64,000 nucleotides of DNA from Euphorbia lathyris (GCF_963576675.1 NC_088915.1:935001-999000); one strand, 5' to 3'; counted from the stretch's first letter, positions 33,901-45,512 are shown. Notes: generated by a model not told the origin, from the letters alone. Translations and numbers: made by a program.

Positions 33901-35363
33901 TCAAGGATCATTGAAAAACTGAAGATTCAAACACTTATCCAAAACATCACCTTCAAGTGTCACATTCCAACACCCTGTAATGTTGAGATGAGAAAGGGTT
34001 GTGCAGTTAGTAAGTATGGCTTCAAGACCGAATTTTGTAAAAGACCCACAACACATCTCAAGTTTCTTTAGACCCGATATGGTATTTGCTATCACCATAG
34101 CCTCACTTTCATCAACTTTCTTAGCCATGGCATATCTCGAGTTTCTTCTCAGATCAATTAGGGCTTTACAATTGTTACCAAATTCTCCAATCCCTTTGCT
34201 AGTGATATTAAAACAAAAACTAATGTCTAACACACTTAAATTCACTAGTGAATTAGCATGTCTTTCCACCATTTTGTCCGTCACTTCACTCATTGGAATT
34301 TTTAGCACCTTCAAGTTTGTCCCCCTACAAATACAAAAAAATAGATACATTCATGAAATAAAAGAAATGTTTATGTTCAAGAGAAATAAATGAATCCACA
34401 AAGTCAAAATCTAATTTTTGCTTATTAGTTAAAACGTTGTTGCCGTGTGACCTGAGGTCACGGGTTCGAGTCTTAGGAGCGGCCTCTTGCTAATTAAATT
34501 GGCAAGGGAAGGCTTGCTCCCAATACACCCTTGTGGTGGGACCCCTCCCCGGACCCTCGCTCAGCGGGGACGCGTAATGCCACCGGGCCGCCTTTTTTTT
34601 TTTTTTTTTTAGGCAAATGTTAATTTTTAGCACCTTTAGGTTTTCCCCCCTACATATACAGAAAACATAAAACATATAATATATAGATAGATTCATGTAT
34701 GTAAATCAAAATGTTTATATTTAGAAGAAAGAAAAGAATCTACAAAGTCAAATCTATTTTTTTCTTATTAGGGAATAACTTTAATTTAAAGATGAAACAT
34801 AAGGAAAGTCTAAAATATCCCAAAATTAGTTTAAATATATTCTTTTTCAACGTTAAACCAAATGAACAATCCATTGCCTATCTCTGAAATTAAAATGGAA
34901 TTTCCTTGACCGTCATAATATCAATAAAGATATCTCAAATCAAAGCAACCATTTTTAAACATTCAAACAGTACAGAAAATAGGAAAACATTTTTAATCAA
35001 TTACCAGTTAGCAGCGTAAATGAAGCCAGTAATTCCAAGCTTGGTAGCAGAGAGCAACCGAAATGAACCTCTATTGTGCTTCATAAGCTTAATGGCCACC
35101 ATATCAACATCTTCTATAGAACGGTCCCGTTTTTGGCACCAGTCCTGAATGTTGATTTCAGACCAACAATAAGGTCCTGAAACACATGCTAACCAATTTT
35201 TGCAGACTAATGAAACCAGTCCTACCCTTTCTTCTATGGAGATTCGGACAAGAATGAAAGCTAGTATATCTAGATTCAGATCCTCCCACAAGGGTGACGA
35301 AGATGAAGATCTTTTGGACATTTCAACATTATTCTCTTTCTTCTGCACACCCAAAATTGCCAT
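33901..35363 (-). CDS. F-box/LRR protein, SKIP19/FBL23-like, two exons
   Basis: Exon 1 is 35363-35005 (ATG at 35363) and exon 2 is 34324-33901 (TGA). The intron begins GTAATT and ends in a T-rich tract plus TGTAG. Exon lengths 359 + 424 = 783, a multiple of three, give 260 residues. Residues about 20-70 form an F-box (PLWEDLNLDILAFILVRIS ... VCKNWL), which docks on SKP1 in an SCF ubiquitin ligase. Exon 2 codes leucine-rich repeats (NLKVLKIP, LVNLSVLDISFC, LKKLEMCCGS, LSHLNITGCW) that would bind a substrate. The stop is early: the same frame continues with a 28-codon acidic tail. The intron holds a SINE and a copy of the exon 2 start. Expression is likely but unproven; substrate unknown. Confidence 0.85.
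34428..34610 (+). mobile_element. Au-type SINE in the F-box gene intron
   Basis: The body shows B-box GGTTCGAGTCT (34463-34473), then CGGCCTCTTGC, ACCCTTGTGGT, CCCCGGACCC and CCGGGCCGCC, the conserved blocks of Au SINEs, and ends in 18 T bases (34593-34610). It is antisense to the host gene. Target duplications were not clear. Confidence 0.8.
34614..34770 (-). repeat. duplicated intron/exon-2-start segment inside the intron
   Basis: This copies about 150 bp spanning the exon 2 acceptor and first codons (compare 34298-34427). It keeps a T-rich tract, an acceptor TGTAG (AG at 34651-34650) and codons for GENLKVLKI in the same phase as the true exon 2. Confidence 0.75.
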
Positions 35364-35423
35364 TACAACTGAAATTCAGAAACAACTTTTGTCTTCAAGA
35401 GCCTCTTTCTATTCCTCCCCTCC

Positions 35424-35431
35424 TTTTTATA
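35424..35431 (-). promoter_or_regulatory. TATA box of the F-box gene
   Basis: The minus strand reads TATAAAAA about 60 bp before the ATG, followed by a CT-rich leader on the gene strand. Spacing suggests a short 5' UTR. Confidence 0.55.
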
Positions 35432-35497
35432 CATGTACTACAACCCTGACAATGGTATTTTGGATATTTTTAGGGTAAATTACAAATTTTTAGGATA

Positions 35498-35968
35498 TTA
35501 AAAATACCCGTGAAAAATTATAAAGATTAAAACCGGTCCAGTTAAATCCAAAATTACACTAATTCTGAATTTTTGACGGACCAGGGACAGCGACGAGACT
35601 GCTGTCCGCGGACAGCAACCCCATGGCTACTGTCTAGCGGACAGCAATAGTGCTGCTGTCCGTCCAACAACAGCCTGCTGTTCGCGGATAGCAGTCCGCG
35701 ACTGCTATTCGGTTTCCGAAACTATTTTTTTTTATTTACTGTGTAAATAAAATTGCTGTATTTTTTTTTTAAATTTATTATTCTAGAAATAATTTCAGAA
35801 CCAAACACAACAAAATACAGACATAAATAAAATAGAAAACTTCCTAGAACAATTTCTACACGAGCAATTAAATAGGAAATTTCAAAACTGATTTGGAAAA
35901 ATAATAAAAACCAAATCTTATTAATTTTCAATCAATCAAAACGGACTAAACCACGGCTCTAATACAAC
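35498..35968 (-). other. Copia leader fragment with palindrome cluster and PBS
   Basis: A primer site (minus strand TTGTATTAGAGCC, 35955-35967) lies next to the LTR, similar to an initiator-Met site with changes. A perfect 16-bp palindrome GCTGTCCGCGGACAGC is at 35601-35616, with three or four degenerate relatives to about 35710. Confidence 0.7.
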
Positions 35969-37590
35969 TGTTAGGGATTATTGCCGGTTAATGCGTAGCG
36001 GAATTGCGGTTTAAAATTTATTTCTAATCCCTTTAATATGATCTTTGTCCGTTAACCATTGATTGAACAAAACCTTTTGATCCGTTTAGGGATATAGACA
36101 TACCCGGACTGTCTCTTTTAGAGACGGCTGAAGAATCCACAAGATAGCAAGATCTCCGTAGTTAGGTGCACGAACAGCTATTGAGCCAGAACCGATGCTA
36201 GTCGAAGAACGAAGGATGAACTGGAAAGATTGTGATATTAACCAAAAAAACACACTTTCTCAAACTATGTGGTGGCTGCGAAAATCAATTTTTGATTTTC
36301 CTTCCTGTGGCCGCCGAATACATATATGAATTGGATAGGTTTATGTTTTAGGCTTTTATTATATATAGTGTAGTTATTTCTAAACCTAATTGGTTTAGGG
36401 TTAATTGGTTAATTACAAAACTAATCTAATCCTAACATAATCACTCGAATAAATACCAATAGTATTTATTCTATGCAATCAGTTACAATTAGATTAAATT
36501 GAATCACTCCAATTAAATAAATAGCACCAATTAATAAAATGACGTATTAGTTTGACTAATCATTCACGAATGTAATTTCATTAATTTAAAAATTAATTAA
36601 TTGCATCCCGTAAACTAATTAACCAATTAAATACTCAACGCCTAAATCCATTAATCAATTACATTGATACAAAGTATCAATTAATCAATTAATTAACCAC
36701 CAATTAATTACCTTGACATTTTACTGTCAACCAATCAATTAATCTCATCCCTCCAGTGTACCGTTCTATAAGTTCTAACTCAGATGTTCAATGTGCATCA
36801 TCCTATGGGACTGTTCTTAGTTAGCAGTGGGCTCACGGCCACAAACAGTAAGTGGATTCTAGCAAACTATTACTGCCCCTAACCAATACAACTATTTCAG
36901 CAGTCTAAAGATGCAGAGACCCTGTAGTTATCTCTTTAACTTCTTTTACCATTTGATATCGATATTATAAACTAGAGACATGGCGGCTGTCATCCTCTCT
37001 GATGTTTATGATATTTCTTGATCTTAAGTAGATTAATGAATTAGATAAGTAAACTACTTATCAGGGTGTGGCCTGTGATATCATCTCACTGTTATGTGAG
37101 TGGTAATTCCATCACTTCACTATCAATACTAATGTGTTCATATGTTCACCCAATCATACTCGTATTTGGCATCCTGTTACAGACCTGTTAGGCGTATGTC
37201 AAAGTGAACCGGATCCAACATTGATATTATAATGAAATCTGATCCGAAGACAGTTAGAGACCTACTTAAGAAAACTAATGACACAACCACCATGTAGTTT
37301 TCTCGAGCGGATCGATCCAGTCACATGTATCCAACATGTACCCATATTCACAACTGACTTATCAAGTGCTATGGCTAGTATCAATTACTACCATACAGTC
37401 ATCGAATATACAAGTCTGTGGTCCTAATCATTCCCATGATAGAATAGACTTGGGATATGGTTTTACGATTATCAATCAATGGATTCTCTATTCATATTAT
37501 AGCACAAGATATAAATGAACTAGATTAATGCCTTTATTAATGTGACACAAATACATTTTATAAGAACCAATGCCTATGAACTAGGGCACA
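35969..37590 (-). repeat. single LTR of the permuted Copia element
   Basis: Plus-strand ends are TGTTAGGG and GGGCACA, 1622 bp. The boundaries are fixed by the primer site on one side and the polypurine tract (37591-37604, minus TCAAGTGGGAGATA) on the other. Confidence 0.8.
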
Positions 37591-37604
37591 TATCTCCCAC
37601 TTGA

Positions 37605-38400
37605 ACTAGTTCCAAGCGGGTATTACCCTAAACACTATAGATCCAGTACTACCAATTGCCTTGGTACACTGACCAACGACATTGTTCTCAGTATCAACCC
37701 TCTACAATGTAATGTCACCGGGTAAGGTGTTACTATCTAAGTACGCATTTGGATCTCTTGTGTGACATGGATCCATGCTTGTGCTATGGCCGCATTATTA
37801 TCACAGAAAACATCAACTGATCTTAAGAGAGTTTTGACCTACTCCTAAATCGATTATGAACTTCTTAATCCAAACTTCTTCCTCTGCATCATCGCATGCA
37901 ATGATGTACTTAGCTTCCATTATAGAATCGACAATGGTTGGCTACTTCAAGGATCTCCAACTAATGGCATCGCCATTCAGGAGAAAACCATACCCAGTAT
38001 GTGACTGGTTATCATCCTTAAAACCTTGGTCAGTGTAACCTGATATTGCCATTCCTCCTACTCATCAAATACTAATAAAAATATCATTGGTATGGTTGAG
38101 GTACTTCAGGATTGCCTTGACTATCTTCTAGTGTTCCTTATCGGGATCTGACTGGCACCGACTAGTCATGTTTGGTGCAACACGCAACATCTGGCCTTGT
38201 ACATAACATAGAGTACATGATGGATTCTTGTCTATGTACGATGCATGACTCAAGCCTAGAAGTCAGTTGGATCAAACTTGTAGATCTTGATCGGCTTCTC
38301 CTAAGTCTTTCATTATGAAGCATTTACTCAACCATTGCTTGATCTTGTAGTGTTAATATATTGCCTCCAATGAGGAAAGTGGATATGCTCCCACTGAATT
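37605..38400 (-). pseudogene. Copia RT end and RNase H, decayed
   Basis: The minus strand shows, in pieces, KQWLSKCFIMKDLGEAD, YTDQGFKDDNQSHTGYGFLL, AISWRS, SIMEAKYIIACDDAEEEVW and DNNAAIAQ, the end of RT and the RNase H of Copia elements. Stops and frameshifts occur throughout. The central RT with its catalytic YxDD block is absent between this part and integrase, a large deletion. Confidence 0.7.
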
Positions 38401-39649
38401 TCATATACACACAGGGTTCATCAGAATTTTATACGAATCTACTTGAAACACCACCTGTATAACCAGTTTAGCCTCCTCAATGTTTTGAGGATCTATATTG
38501 GTTCCTAAAGCATCCTCAGCATAAGCTGCAGGAGTTTGTGAGTCTTGAATCTCAACAAGATCAATATCACTCCCACTGTTTACTTTGGAAAAGAATTCCT
38601 TTTCCAAAAAGATTGCAAACCTAGCCACGAATGTTTTATTCTCAGCTAGGTTGTAGAAGTAATAACCCTTAGTTTCCTTAGGGTAACCCACGAACTGGCA
38701 TTTAAGAGATCTGGACTCTAGTTTGCCACTTATCAATTTCTTCACATGTGCATCAAAGCCCCAAATCTTCATGAAGGAAACGTTGGGCTTTCGGCCTGTC
38801 CATAATTCATATGGTGTTCCTTCAACTGCCTTGCTCGGTGTATTGTTAATTATATGAGTAGCAGTTTCCAAAGCAAATCCCCAAAAGGAGATAGGGAGGG
38901 AAGCTTGACTCATCATTGAGCGGACCATGTCGAGCAGGGTCCTGTTCCTCCTTTTGACACTCCATTCCATTGGGGTGTACCAGGAGGAGTGAGTTGGGAA
39001 ACGATCCCACACTCTCTCAAGAATGAGACAAACTCTTGGCTCAAGTATTCGCCCCCTCTATCCGACCGGAGAGCTTTTACTTTCTTACCAAGTTGATTTT
39101 CTACTTAATTTTTGAAATCTTTGAATCTCATAAGAGTTTCAGATTTATGTTTCATCAGATACACATACCCATGCTGGCTATAGTCATCTGTGAAGGTAAC
39201 AAAGTACAGAAAATCAGATCTAGCACTGGTGCTTGGACCGCATACATTTGAGTGTATTAGCTCCAACAGCTACGTGGTCCTTACACCAGTTTGGTGAAAG
39301 GCGCCTTTATCATCTTCCCCCTTAAACAAGATTCACACGTGTCATAAGACTGCATGTCGAATGACCCTAGCGCTCCAATCGAGTAAAGCCTAGTTATGTG
39401 TTTCTCATTTATATGGCCCAGACGACAGTGCCAGATATATGTAGGATTTAGTTCATTAGTCTTAATCCTTTTAGCGTTTATGTTATAGATTGATTCACTA
39501 TGTTTTAGATCAAGGTTATACAAACCATTTTCTAGAAATGCGGTTCTATAAACAATATTGCCACGATGTATAGAAATCATACCACGTCCAACATTAAAAT
39601 TAAAACCATAAATATCCAACATAGAAACTGAAATAATATTCCTGCGCAT
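38401..39649 (-). pseudogene. Copia integrase, broken
   Basis: The zinc-binding part (WHCRLGHINEKH ... CESCLRGK) lies at about 39460-39290. After a degraded catalytic region comes the C-terminal half (RRNRTLLDMVRSMMSQ, FWGFALETATHIINN, PYELWTGRKPNVSF). The two halves lie in separate frames, with the segment 39012-39280 disrupted, so the catalytic core is incomplete. Confidence 0.8.
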
Positions 39650-39702
39650 TGCAGGTATAAGATAGCAATTTCTAATTTCTAAAACTAATCCACTAAGTAT
39701 CT

Positions 39703-40728
39703 CTAAGAATAATCTTCGATCTTTAGGGCCTCTACATGAGCACCATTGTCGACTCGAAGATCCACTTCACCAAATCCCAGCAATCTCCTATTTCTTTGTC
39801 CCTGCACATTTGAACAAATGTGAGTACCACATCTAATGTTTAAAACCCAAGATGTAGAAATAGCCAGATTAAATTCAACAACATAAATACCTGAACCAGA
39901 AGCTTCATCCTTCTGTTTCTCCCTTAGCTCTGGACACGCATTTTTCCAGTGTCCCTTCTCATTACACTCATGACAGATATCATCTGCTGAGGCCAACCTA
40001 CCTTTAGAAGCTGCCGCCTTCCTAGCCTTGGGCTTGACCTTTTGGGCCTTTGCTTTGGACTTGGACTTGGCCTTTCCCTTAGGTACGTTCCCTTTGTTAA
40101 CCAGCAACACTTCTGGAGTCCTCTTGTAGGATTGCTCAGCAAGTTTCAACATGCCATGCAATTCTACTACAGACTTATCAACGCCCTGCATGTGGTAGTG
40201 CATGATAAACTGATTGTAGGATGCCAGAAGTGATCCAAGAATAATGTCGACTGCTAGTTGTGCATGCACTGGTGAGCCAAGCCTTGACAATGTGTCAATA
40301 AAACCCTTCAACTTTAGCACATGTGTGCTAACAGAAGTCCCGGATTGCATCATAGTGCTGCATAGCGCCTTTGTTGTCAATTATATTTCCTGACGATCTT
40401 GATCTTGGAACATCGTTTTGAGTTGATCCATGATCTCAAAGGCGTGCTGCTCCATGAACTATTTTTGAAGATCAGGAACCATGGTACCCAGCATAATGCA
40501 TGACACATCTCTGTCATCCTTAACATGTCGGTCGTACCCTGCCATTTGATCAGTGGTTACGCCCCGACCTGCAGGACGAGCTGCTTATAAGGCATCGGTC
40601 AGCACATATTCCTTCGACTCGTGTCTAAGAACTATTTGCAAGTTCCTGGACCAGTCAAGGAAATTAGTCCCTGAGAGCTTTTCCTTTTCCAAGAGTGGTC
40701 TGAGTGAGTTGTTGCTTGTTGCAGCCAT
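39703..40728 (-). pseudogene. Copia gag and protease region, broken
   Basis: ATG at 40728-40726 begins a gag with NFLDWSRNLQIVLRHE. In-frame stops are near 40588, 40461 and 40382. A Lys-rich stretch precedes a CX2CX4HX4C knuckle (CHECNEKGHWKNAC). The protease block WVLNIRCGTHIC lacks the expected catalytic Asp-Ser/Thr-Gly. Confidence 0.8.
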
Positions 40729-42102
40729 TTAATTTTCTTTTTCGTGTAATTTTGATGTGGAGTTTAATCTACGTGGAAAAATTACATTAGAGTTAGAATA
40801 AAGCGCTTAAGCCAGAGATCAAATTAATAATCCATTTTAATTTGTTATTGGTGATATTTATTTGGCTGTCTTGACCAAGATCGACAATCCATCAACAATC
40901 GACCGAGCTAGGGCTCCGCGTCGACCATTGACGATTTGGTAGGATAAACTATCCAATCCTCCGCAAGGACTCTTGGTTTGATGGGCTTTGTGACACTTAG
41001 CCTATCTATGCTTAGGGCCCGCTTTGAGCTAATGCTACCCACGTTGAGTCCAACACCATACACGTGTTAGCCATACCGAAGTATCCTAACCCTCGACGGC
41101 CCACTAATTACTACAGCATACCTGCTAAGGCACGTCATACAATGTAGCACTACTTGGGAGGAAGAGGTGTGAATCTGGAAATCACTTTTAAACGACTCAA
41201 TATTTCATTATTCGGAATAATTAAGTGATACGGCTTTAACATATAATTATCGCGGGTGATGATCTGGTGATTGTTGCTACTTATGTTTCATGTTATACTA
41301 AGAAATTGTATAATCAAAATAAACATAGAGACTCTATGGGCCTTATAATACATCCTAGTGAAACTAGATATACTATCTAATCTTCACGGGCTTGCTTCAA
41401 GTCTTCTTGGGCTCCCACCATGGGCTTGGGCCATCTGTGCTGCTTCACATCCAATTACAATTTTTTTATGAATAGAACCTATTCTAAAATTACATTAATG
41501 AAAGAATGGTACGCAGACCTTATTTTCCAAAATAAATTAAATTACAAGCTGACTTTAATTTAGGACCCATAGAACTCTATATGACATTGTTGTACGGTAA
41601 GACATATAAATATAATGCATGATCATGGCATTCCAAAATCATCTAATAAAGTTAAGCCGAGTTACTTAGGGTGAAATCGCCAATTTTACCATATGTGACT
41701 AAGGCCCATAAAGGCCCAAACGGTTAACATCCATTTGTATGCAAAATTATAATTTCGCTCTCACTGAATTTTAGGGTCGTCACATATCTAAAATTTAGCA
41801 CTCCCAATTTAAACCGGTGTCACGGTCTATTGGGCCAGTTCACAAATTAACCATATTCAATTTTACACAAATTATCAATTCGATTAAAATTAAATATGCA
41901 TGCCAATAAAAAACGTTTTAATACCAATTAATATCATTCAAGACACGTTTAATAAATTAAACGGTATTAGGGCCCTGATTTTATTAAAAATACTAGTGAA
42001 AAATTTTAAAGATTAAAACCAGTCCCGTTAAATTCAAAATTACACTAATTCTGAATTTTTGACGGACCCGGGACAACGACGAGGCTGCTGTCCGCGGACA
42101 GC
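40729..42102 (-). other. Copia 5' leader, truncated at a palindrome
   Basis: Non-coding sequence between gag and the lost 5' LTR. It ends exactly at the 16-bp palindrome GCTGTCCGCGGACAGC (42087-42102), the same motif as at 35601. Confidence 0.6.
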
Positions 42103-42567
42103 ACAAAAACTTGATGTGGCACGACGCCTATGGATGTAGAGTTTCTATGATGAAATATGTATATTACGATAAGTGCGTTATGTCTACGGATGTGATCTTT
42201 ATAAATTACTTTAACTCTACTAGACGCTACGACTATTTAGGGGCAAGTGTACCCCGTCGTATCAAGTAATAATCCGGTTAAGACCGGGTATCGAATCCAC
42301 GGGATTTATAAGTACAAATATTAGACGACTCGGTTTCGTATGTTATTTAAGCGGTGAATACTTTAGGGGTTGATGTAAGAACCGACTACAAACTACTCCT
42401 AACTAGTGACGAAACAGATTTATGTAGCGAAAACTCCACGAAGTGATATGAATGGCGATAAGTTATAATTATGATAAACAACGACTGTAATTGTATACGG
42501 CTAATGATTTACTCTCGCAATGATGACTACGTTTAGTTGGACCGACCCGTGAAGTACTTAGACTACG
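42103..42567 (-). repeat. fragment of an Athila/Tat-type LTR
   Basis: ACAAAAACT (end of a primer-site region) then TGATGTGGCACG at 42112 looks like an LTR boundary in minus orientation. The following text, with GTCGTATCAAGTAATAATCC and GGGTATCGAATCCACGGG, is typical of Athila/Tat LTRs. It is cut at both ends, by the Copia leader and by the CACTA element. Confidence 0.55.
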
Positions 42568-42860
42568 CACTATAAGAAAAATCCTGATTACTGACGAAAT
42601 TTTCTGACGGAATGAAAACCGTCAGTAATGTTTGACGGAATTCCGTCAAAAGTAATCCGTCAAATAGTTCTGACGGATTCTATTGACGGAATAGTCATTA
42701 CGTCAAAATATTATGGCGGGAACATTCCCGCCATTCTTTTGACATTTTATATTGACGGTATATTCCGTCAAACGTACTGACGGAAATATTTGATGGAATA
42801 CATTCCGTCAAAAAATTTTGACGTATCTACTGACGGAGTTCCGTCAAAACAATTAATTTT
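42568..42860. repeat. left subterminal repeats, TTCCGTCA family
   Basis: More than ten copies of TGACGGAA or TTCCGTCA in both orientations. The matching right block is at 48815-49077. Confidence 0.8.
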
Positions 42861-43239
42861 CGAAAAATTAATATATTCTCACATTTTTAAACCAATAATC
42901 ATACTATTCTAACTTGAATGCTTAATTTTATTTTGGTTATAGATAAATTTATGAAATTAATATTTCTATTTGAATTTATTTTTTATTAGGGTAAGGTACC
43001 AAAATGATATACAAAAATAACATCAATTTAACTCTAACGTTTATGAAATTGCGTGAATTAAACCCTAACATCCCATCACTTTCGTCTCTGTGGTATTTAG
43101 ACGAGGCTATATTTACACTATTTGCATAAATATTGTAGTTAAATTTGTGCTATTTTGTACGTGGTGGTCCAATTATGTTTCCCTAATAACCTTAATGTCA
43201 TTTTAGTATCTTATGCCTTTTTATTCTTAAGGTGTTTAA
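42861..43239. other. CACTA interior, non-coding
   Basis: AT-rich with no gene seen. It ends at the Mutator-like element's target duplication. Confidence 0.5.
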
Positions 43240-43756
43240 TAACTTTTAGGGATAAGGTGCAATAATACCCTCCAACATTTACAGACAGGGGCAATTTTAC
43301 CCTTAACGTCTAAAATGGTACAATTTTACCCCTAAGGTTATCAAGTTGAGTCAATTTCAAATATTATTATAAAACACATATATTTTATTCATTATTCTGC
43401 ACCAATTGCATTTAAGTTGATTCTAAATAAAAAAATCATATTTTTTTTATGATTTAATAATAGAATTATTGCTTCAAAAAAAGAATTGGAGATTAATATT
43501 TTTAAATTCGGTGAAATATTTGAATTTTTTTAACTCGTACAAAATACAGTATATTTTTAGAAAAATTCACGTTTAACCATACTTCGAACAACCAAGCCTG
43601 CAACAAAGTTCCAATTCATTATTTATGCCTATTACCAACATTTCTAGTATACAGAATATACACACATCATACCTGAAATACGTATGCAAAACCATATAGG
43701 TTGTATGAGACACGGTTAATCCTTAACTTCTCCCTATAAGCGATCAATTGATCAAT

Positions 43757-45010
43757 TCAGTCTTTTCCACCATCTATCCCATTGACAAGAGATCTGTAGG
43801 TCACATCCCAGCCACAAACACCCCACGGAAACTCGTTAAACAATCTTGGAAATTCAGAAAGTTCCAACACCCAATGAAGAACTTTTTTTTCTCGCCTGTT
43901 ATCCAACACACAGCCAATGGCAAAATACAACATGGCAAATGAAACTACATCCTGATCAGACTGATCCTTCCAAACAGTTTCCAGCATAATTGTTTCCATG
44001 TCTTTATAGGATGGTGTAGGGATGCCTGGAAAAAACTTATTCCTAAATCTATATGGCTTATTTATCCCGCTGAACCTTTCCAGAAATGCTTCCATGTCTC
44101 CAAACCGTAACCCACTTAGGAGTCCAAACTCCCAATCCCCAAATCTTAACTCAACACCTCTAACTTTGAAGCAAAGCTCCATAGGTTTGAGGTCTTCACG
44201 TATGATCTCCCTTGTTAAAACGGTATGGCAGAGGACTCCTGCAAATATTGTATTGGTCATTTCCAAGTACTGGCCGAAGCAACTCTTCCTAAATAGATTT
44301 AGTTGGTCTGATGTTAACAACCCCTTTATCTGGTTTGCTGCTTCTAGGTTACACCTAACCGTGATGACGCTTTCCGTTCCAAATGCTTTTTTGTATTTAT
44401 ATGCAGATTTCTTCTTGGCTTTCTTCTTCGAAGGAGAGCCATGCTCATCTCTCTTTCTCTTGTCTACACGATCATGCTGAAAAATGTTGTAGATATATCA
44501 TCAGGGAACATACAATCAACCTAATTATAACGTTGAGCTAGAATGAGCTAGCGTATACTAGAATAAGAGAGTTATCAGTAATAGTTCGTCGATATGAATG
44601 TTCTATCGGCAATATAACGTCGATATGAATGTTCTATCGGCAATATAACGTCGATATGAATGTTTCTATCGGCAATATAACGTCGACATGACTGTTCTAT
44701 CGGTAAAATGATCGACGATATGGATGTTCTATCGGCCATTAGGCTGTCTATGACTATGTACTATCTACAATTAGGTTGCCGATGAACATACACATCGACG
44801 AATGACTTCCTAACACCAGACGAACCTAGAAAAAACCCTAACACCAGAAGCAGTAAACGAAATGAAACGAGATGAAATGTTCCTTCTCAAACACAACAAA
44901 TGTACATCCAATAGAAGATAGAAACGCAAATGTAAAGTCAAGTTATTTACCCTCTTTTTCGTTCTTCCTTCTGAGTTCGATTCGTTGTCTGAGCTTTGTG
45001 TTCTCGCCAT
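43757..45010 (-). CDS. DUF1985-domain protein, two exons, MULE cargo
   Basis: Exon 1 is 45010-44951 (ATG, 20 codons) and exon 2 is 44476-43757 (TGA). The intron begins GTAAAT and ends TTTTTCAG; both exons are in phase 0, total 780 bp, 259 residues. Residues about 20-40 are very Lys/Arg-rich (KRKRDE, KKKAKKK) and look like a nuclear localisation signal. The rest matches DUF1985: FGQYLEMTNTIFAGVLCH, FKVRGVELRFGDWEFGLLSG. DUF1985 is often joined to a Ulp1-like SUMO protease in plant MULE and CACTA genes; the protease part is absent here. No stop or frameshift is visible. Biochemical function is unknown; interaction with chromatin or SUMO pathways is speculation. Confidence 0.75.
44587..44745. 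repeat. 31-bp minisatellite in the DUF1985 gene intron
   Basis: About five copies of a unit starting CGTCGATATGAATGTTCTAT. The first three are nearly identical, then they decay rightward. Confidence 0.85.
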
Positions 45011-45512
45011 GTCAACTCCAAGTAACAGAGATTCGCCGGATGAAATGTACAGAATCGGCCAATGAATCGCCGGAAAGTTAGAGAGAGGAATAAAAGGGTG
45101 TTAGGTTAGAGTGATGGAAGTTCGAATGTTGAAGAGCGGGAGCGGAGTGTTAGAGATAAGGGCAAGGTTGGAATTTAGTTAGTGAAATGTGTTAGTTTTG
45201 GTGTGATTTTGAAAGTGTGTTAGAAATAAAAACTAACCCCTTAAAAAGTGCTAGTTTTGTAATTGTCACTAAAATAATTTGATGAATAATTTCTCCGATT
45301 GACCCACATGTGAGTGTAGATGACAAAATTCATGACCAAGAAGATAATTTGATGAATAATTCACAGATTGACCCAACTTATCAATGTTACGGCTAAAATT
45401 GATTTTGGCTTCTAACATTAAAGATAAAATTATACAATTGTAGACGTTAGGGGTAAAATTGCTCTTAGATGTAAACTTTAAGGATATTTTTGCACCTTAT
45501 CCCTAACTTTTA

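Larger units (their letters stand above)
35498..42102 (-). mobile_element. Copia element in permuted order (leader - LTR - pol - gag - leader)
   Basis: Only one LTR (35969-37590) is present. Its left side carries a primer site and leader, as after a 5' LTR; its right side carries a polypurine tract, pol and gag, as before a 3' LTR. The leader fragments at the two ends overlap by about 115 bp (35498-35616 and 41980-42102), about 92% alike. The structure may come from recombination between tandem copies, or from reinsertion of a one-LTR circle opened in the leader. Most of RT is deleted. Confidence 0.75.
43249..45503 (-). mobile_element. Mutator-like element (MULE) carrying a DUF1985 gene
   Basis: The ends GGGATAAGGTGCAA form long inverted repeats of about 110 bp (43249-43360 and 45390-45503). 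A perfect 9-bp target duplication TAACTTTTA lies at 43240-43248 and 45504-45512, the length made by Mutator transposases. It has no transposase of its own, only the DUF1985 gene, so it is non-autonomous and resembles a Pack-MULE or ULP-family MULE. Confidence 0.88.

Noticed and set aside
34441..34475. Functional tRNA gene
   Set aside because: A B-box is present but no cloverleaf; the downstream body is an Au-type SINE.
42587..42860. CRISPR-like array of short repeats
   Set aside because: The repeats are irregularly spaced, in both orientations, and are CACTA subterminal motifs in a plant genome.
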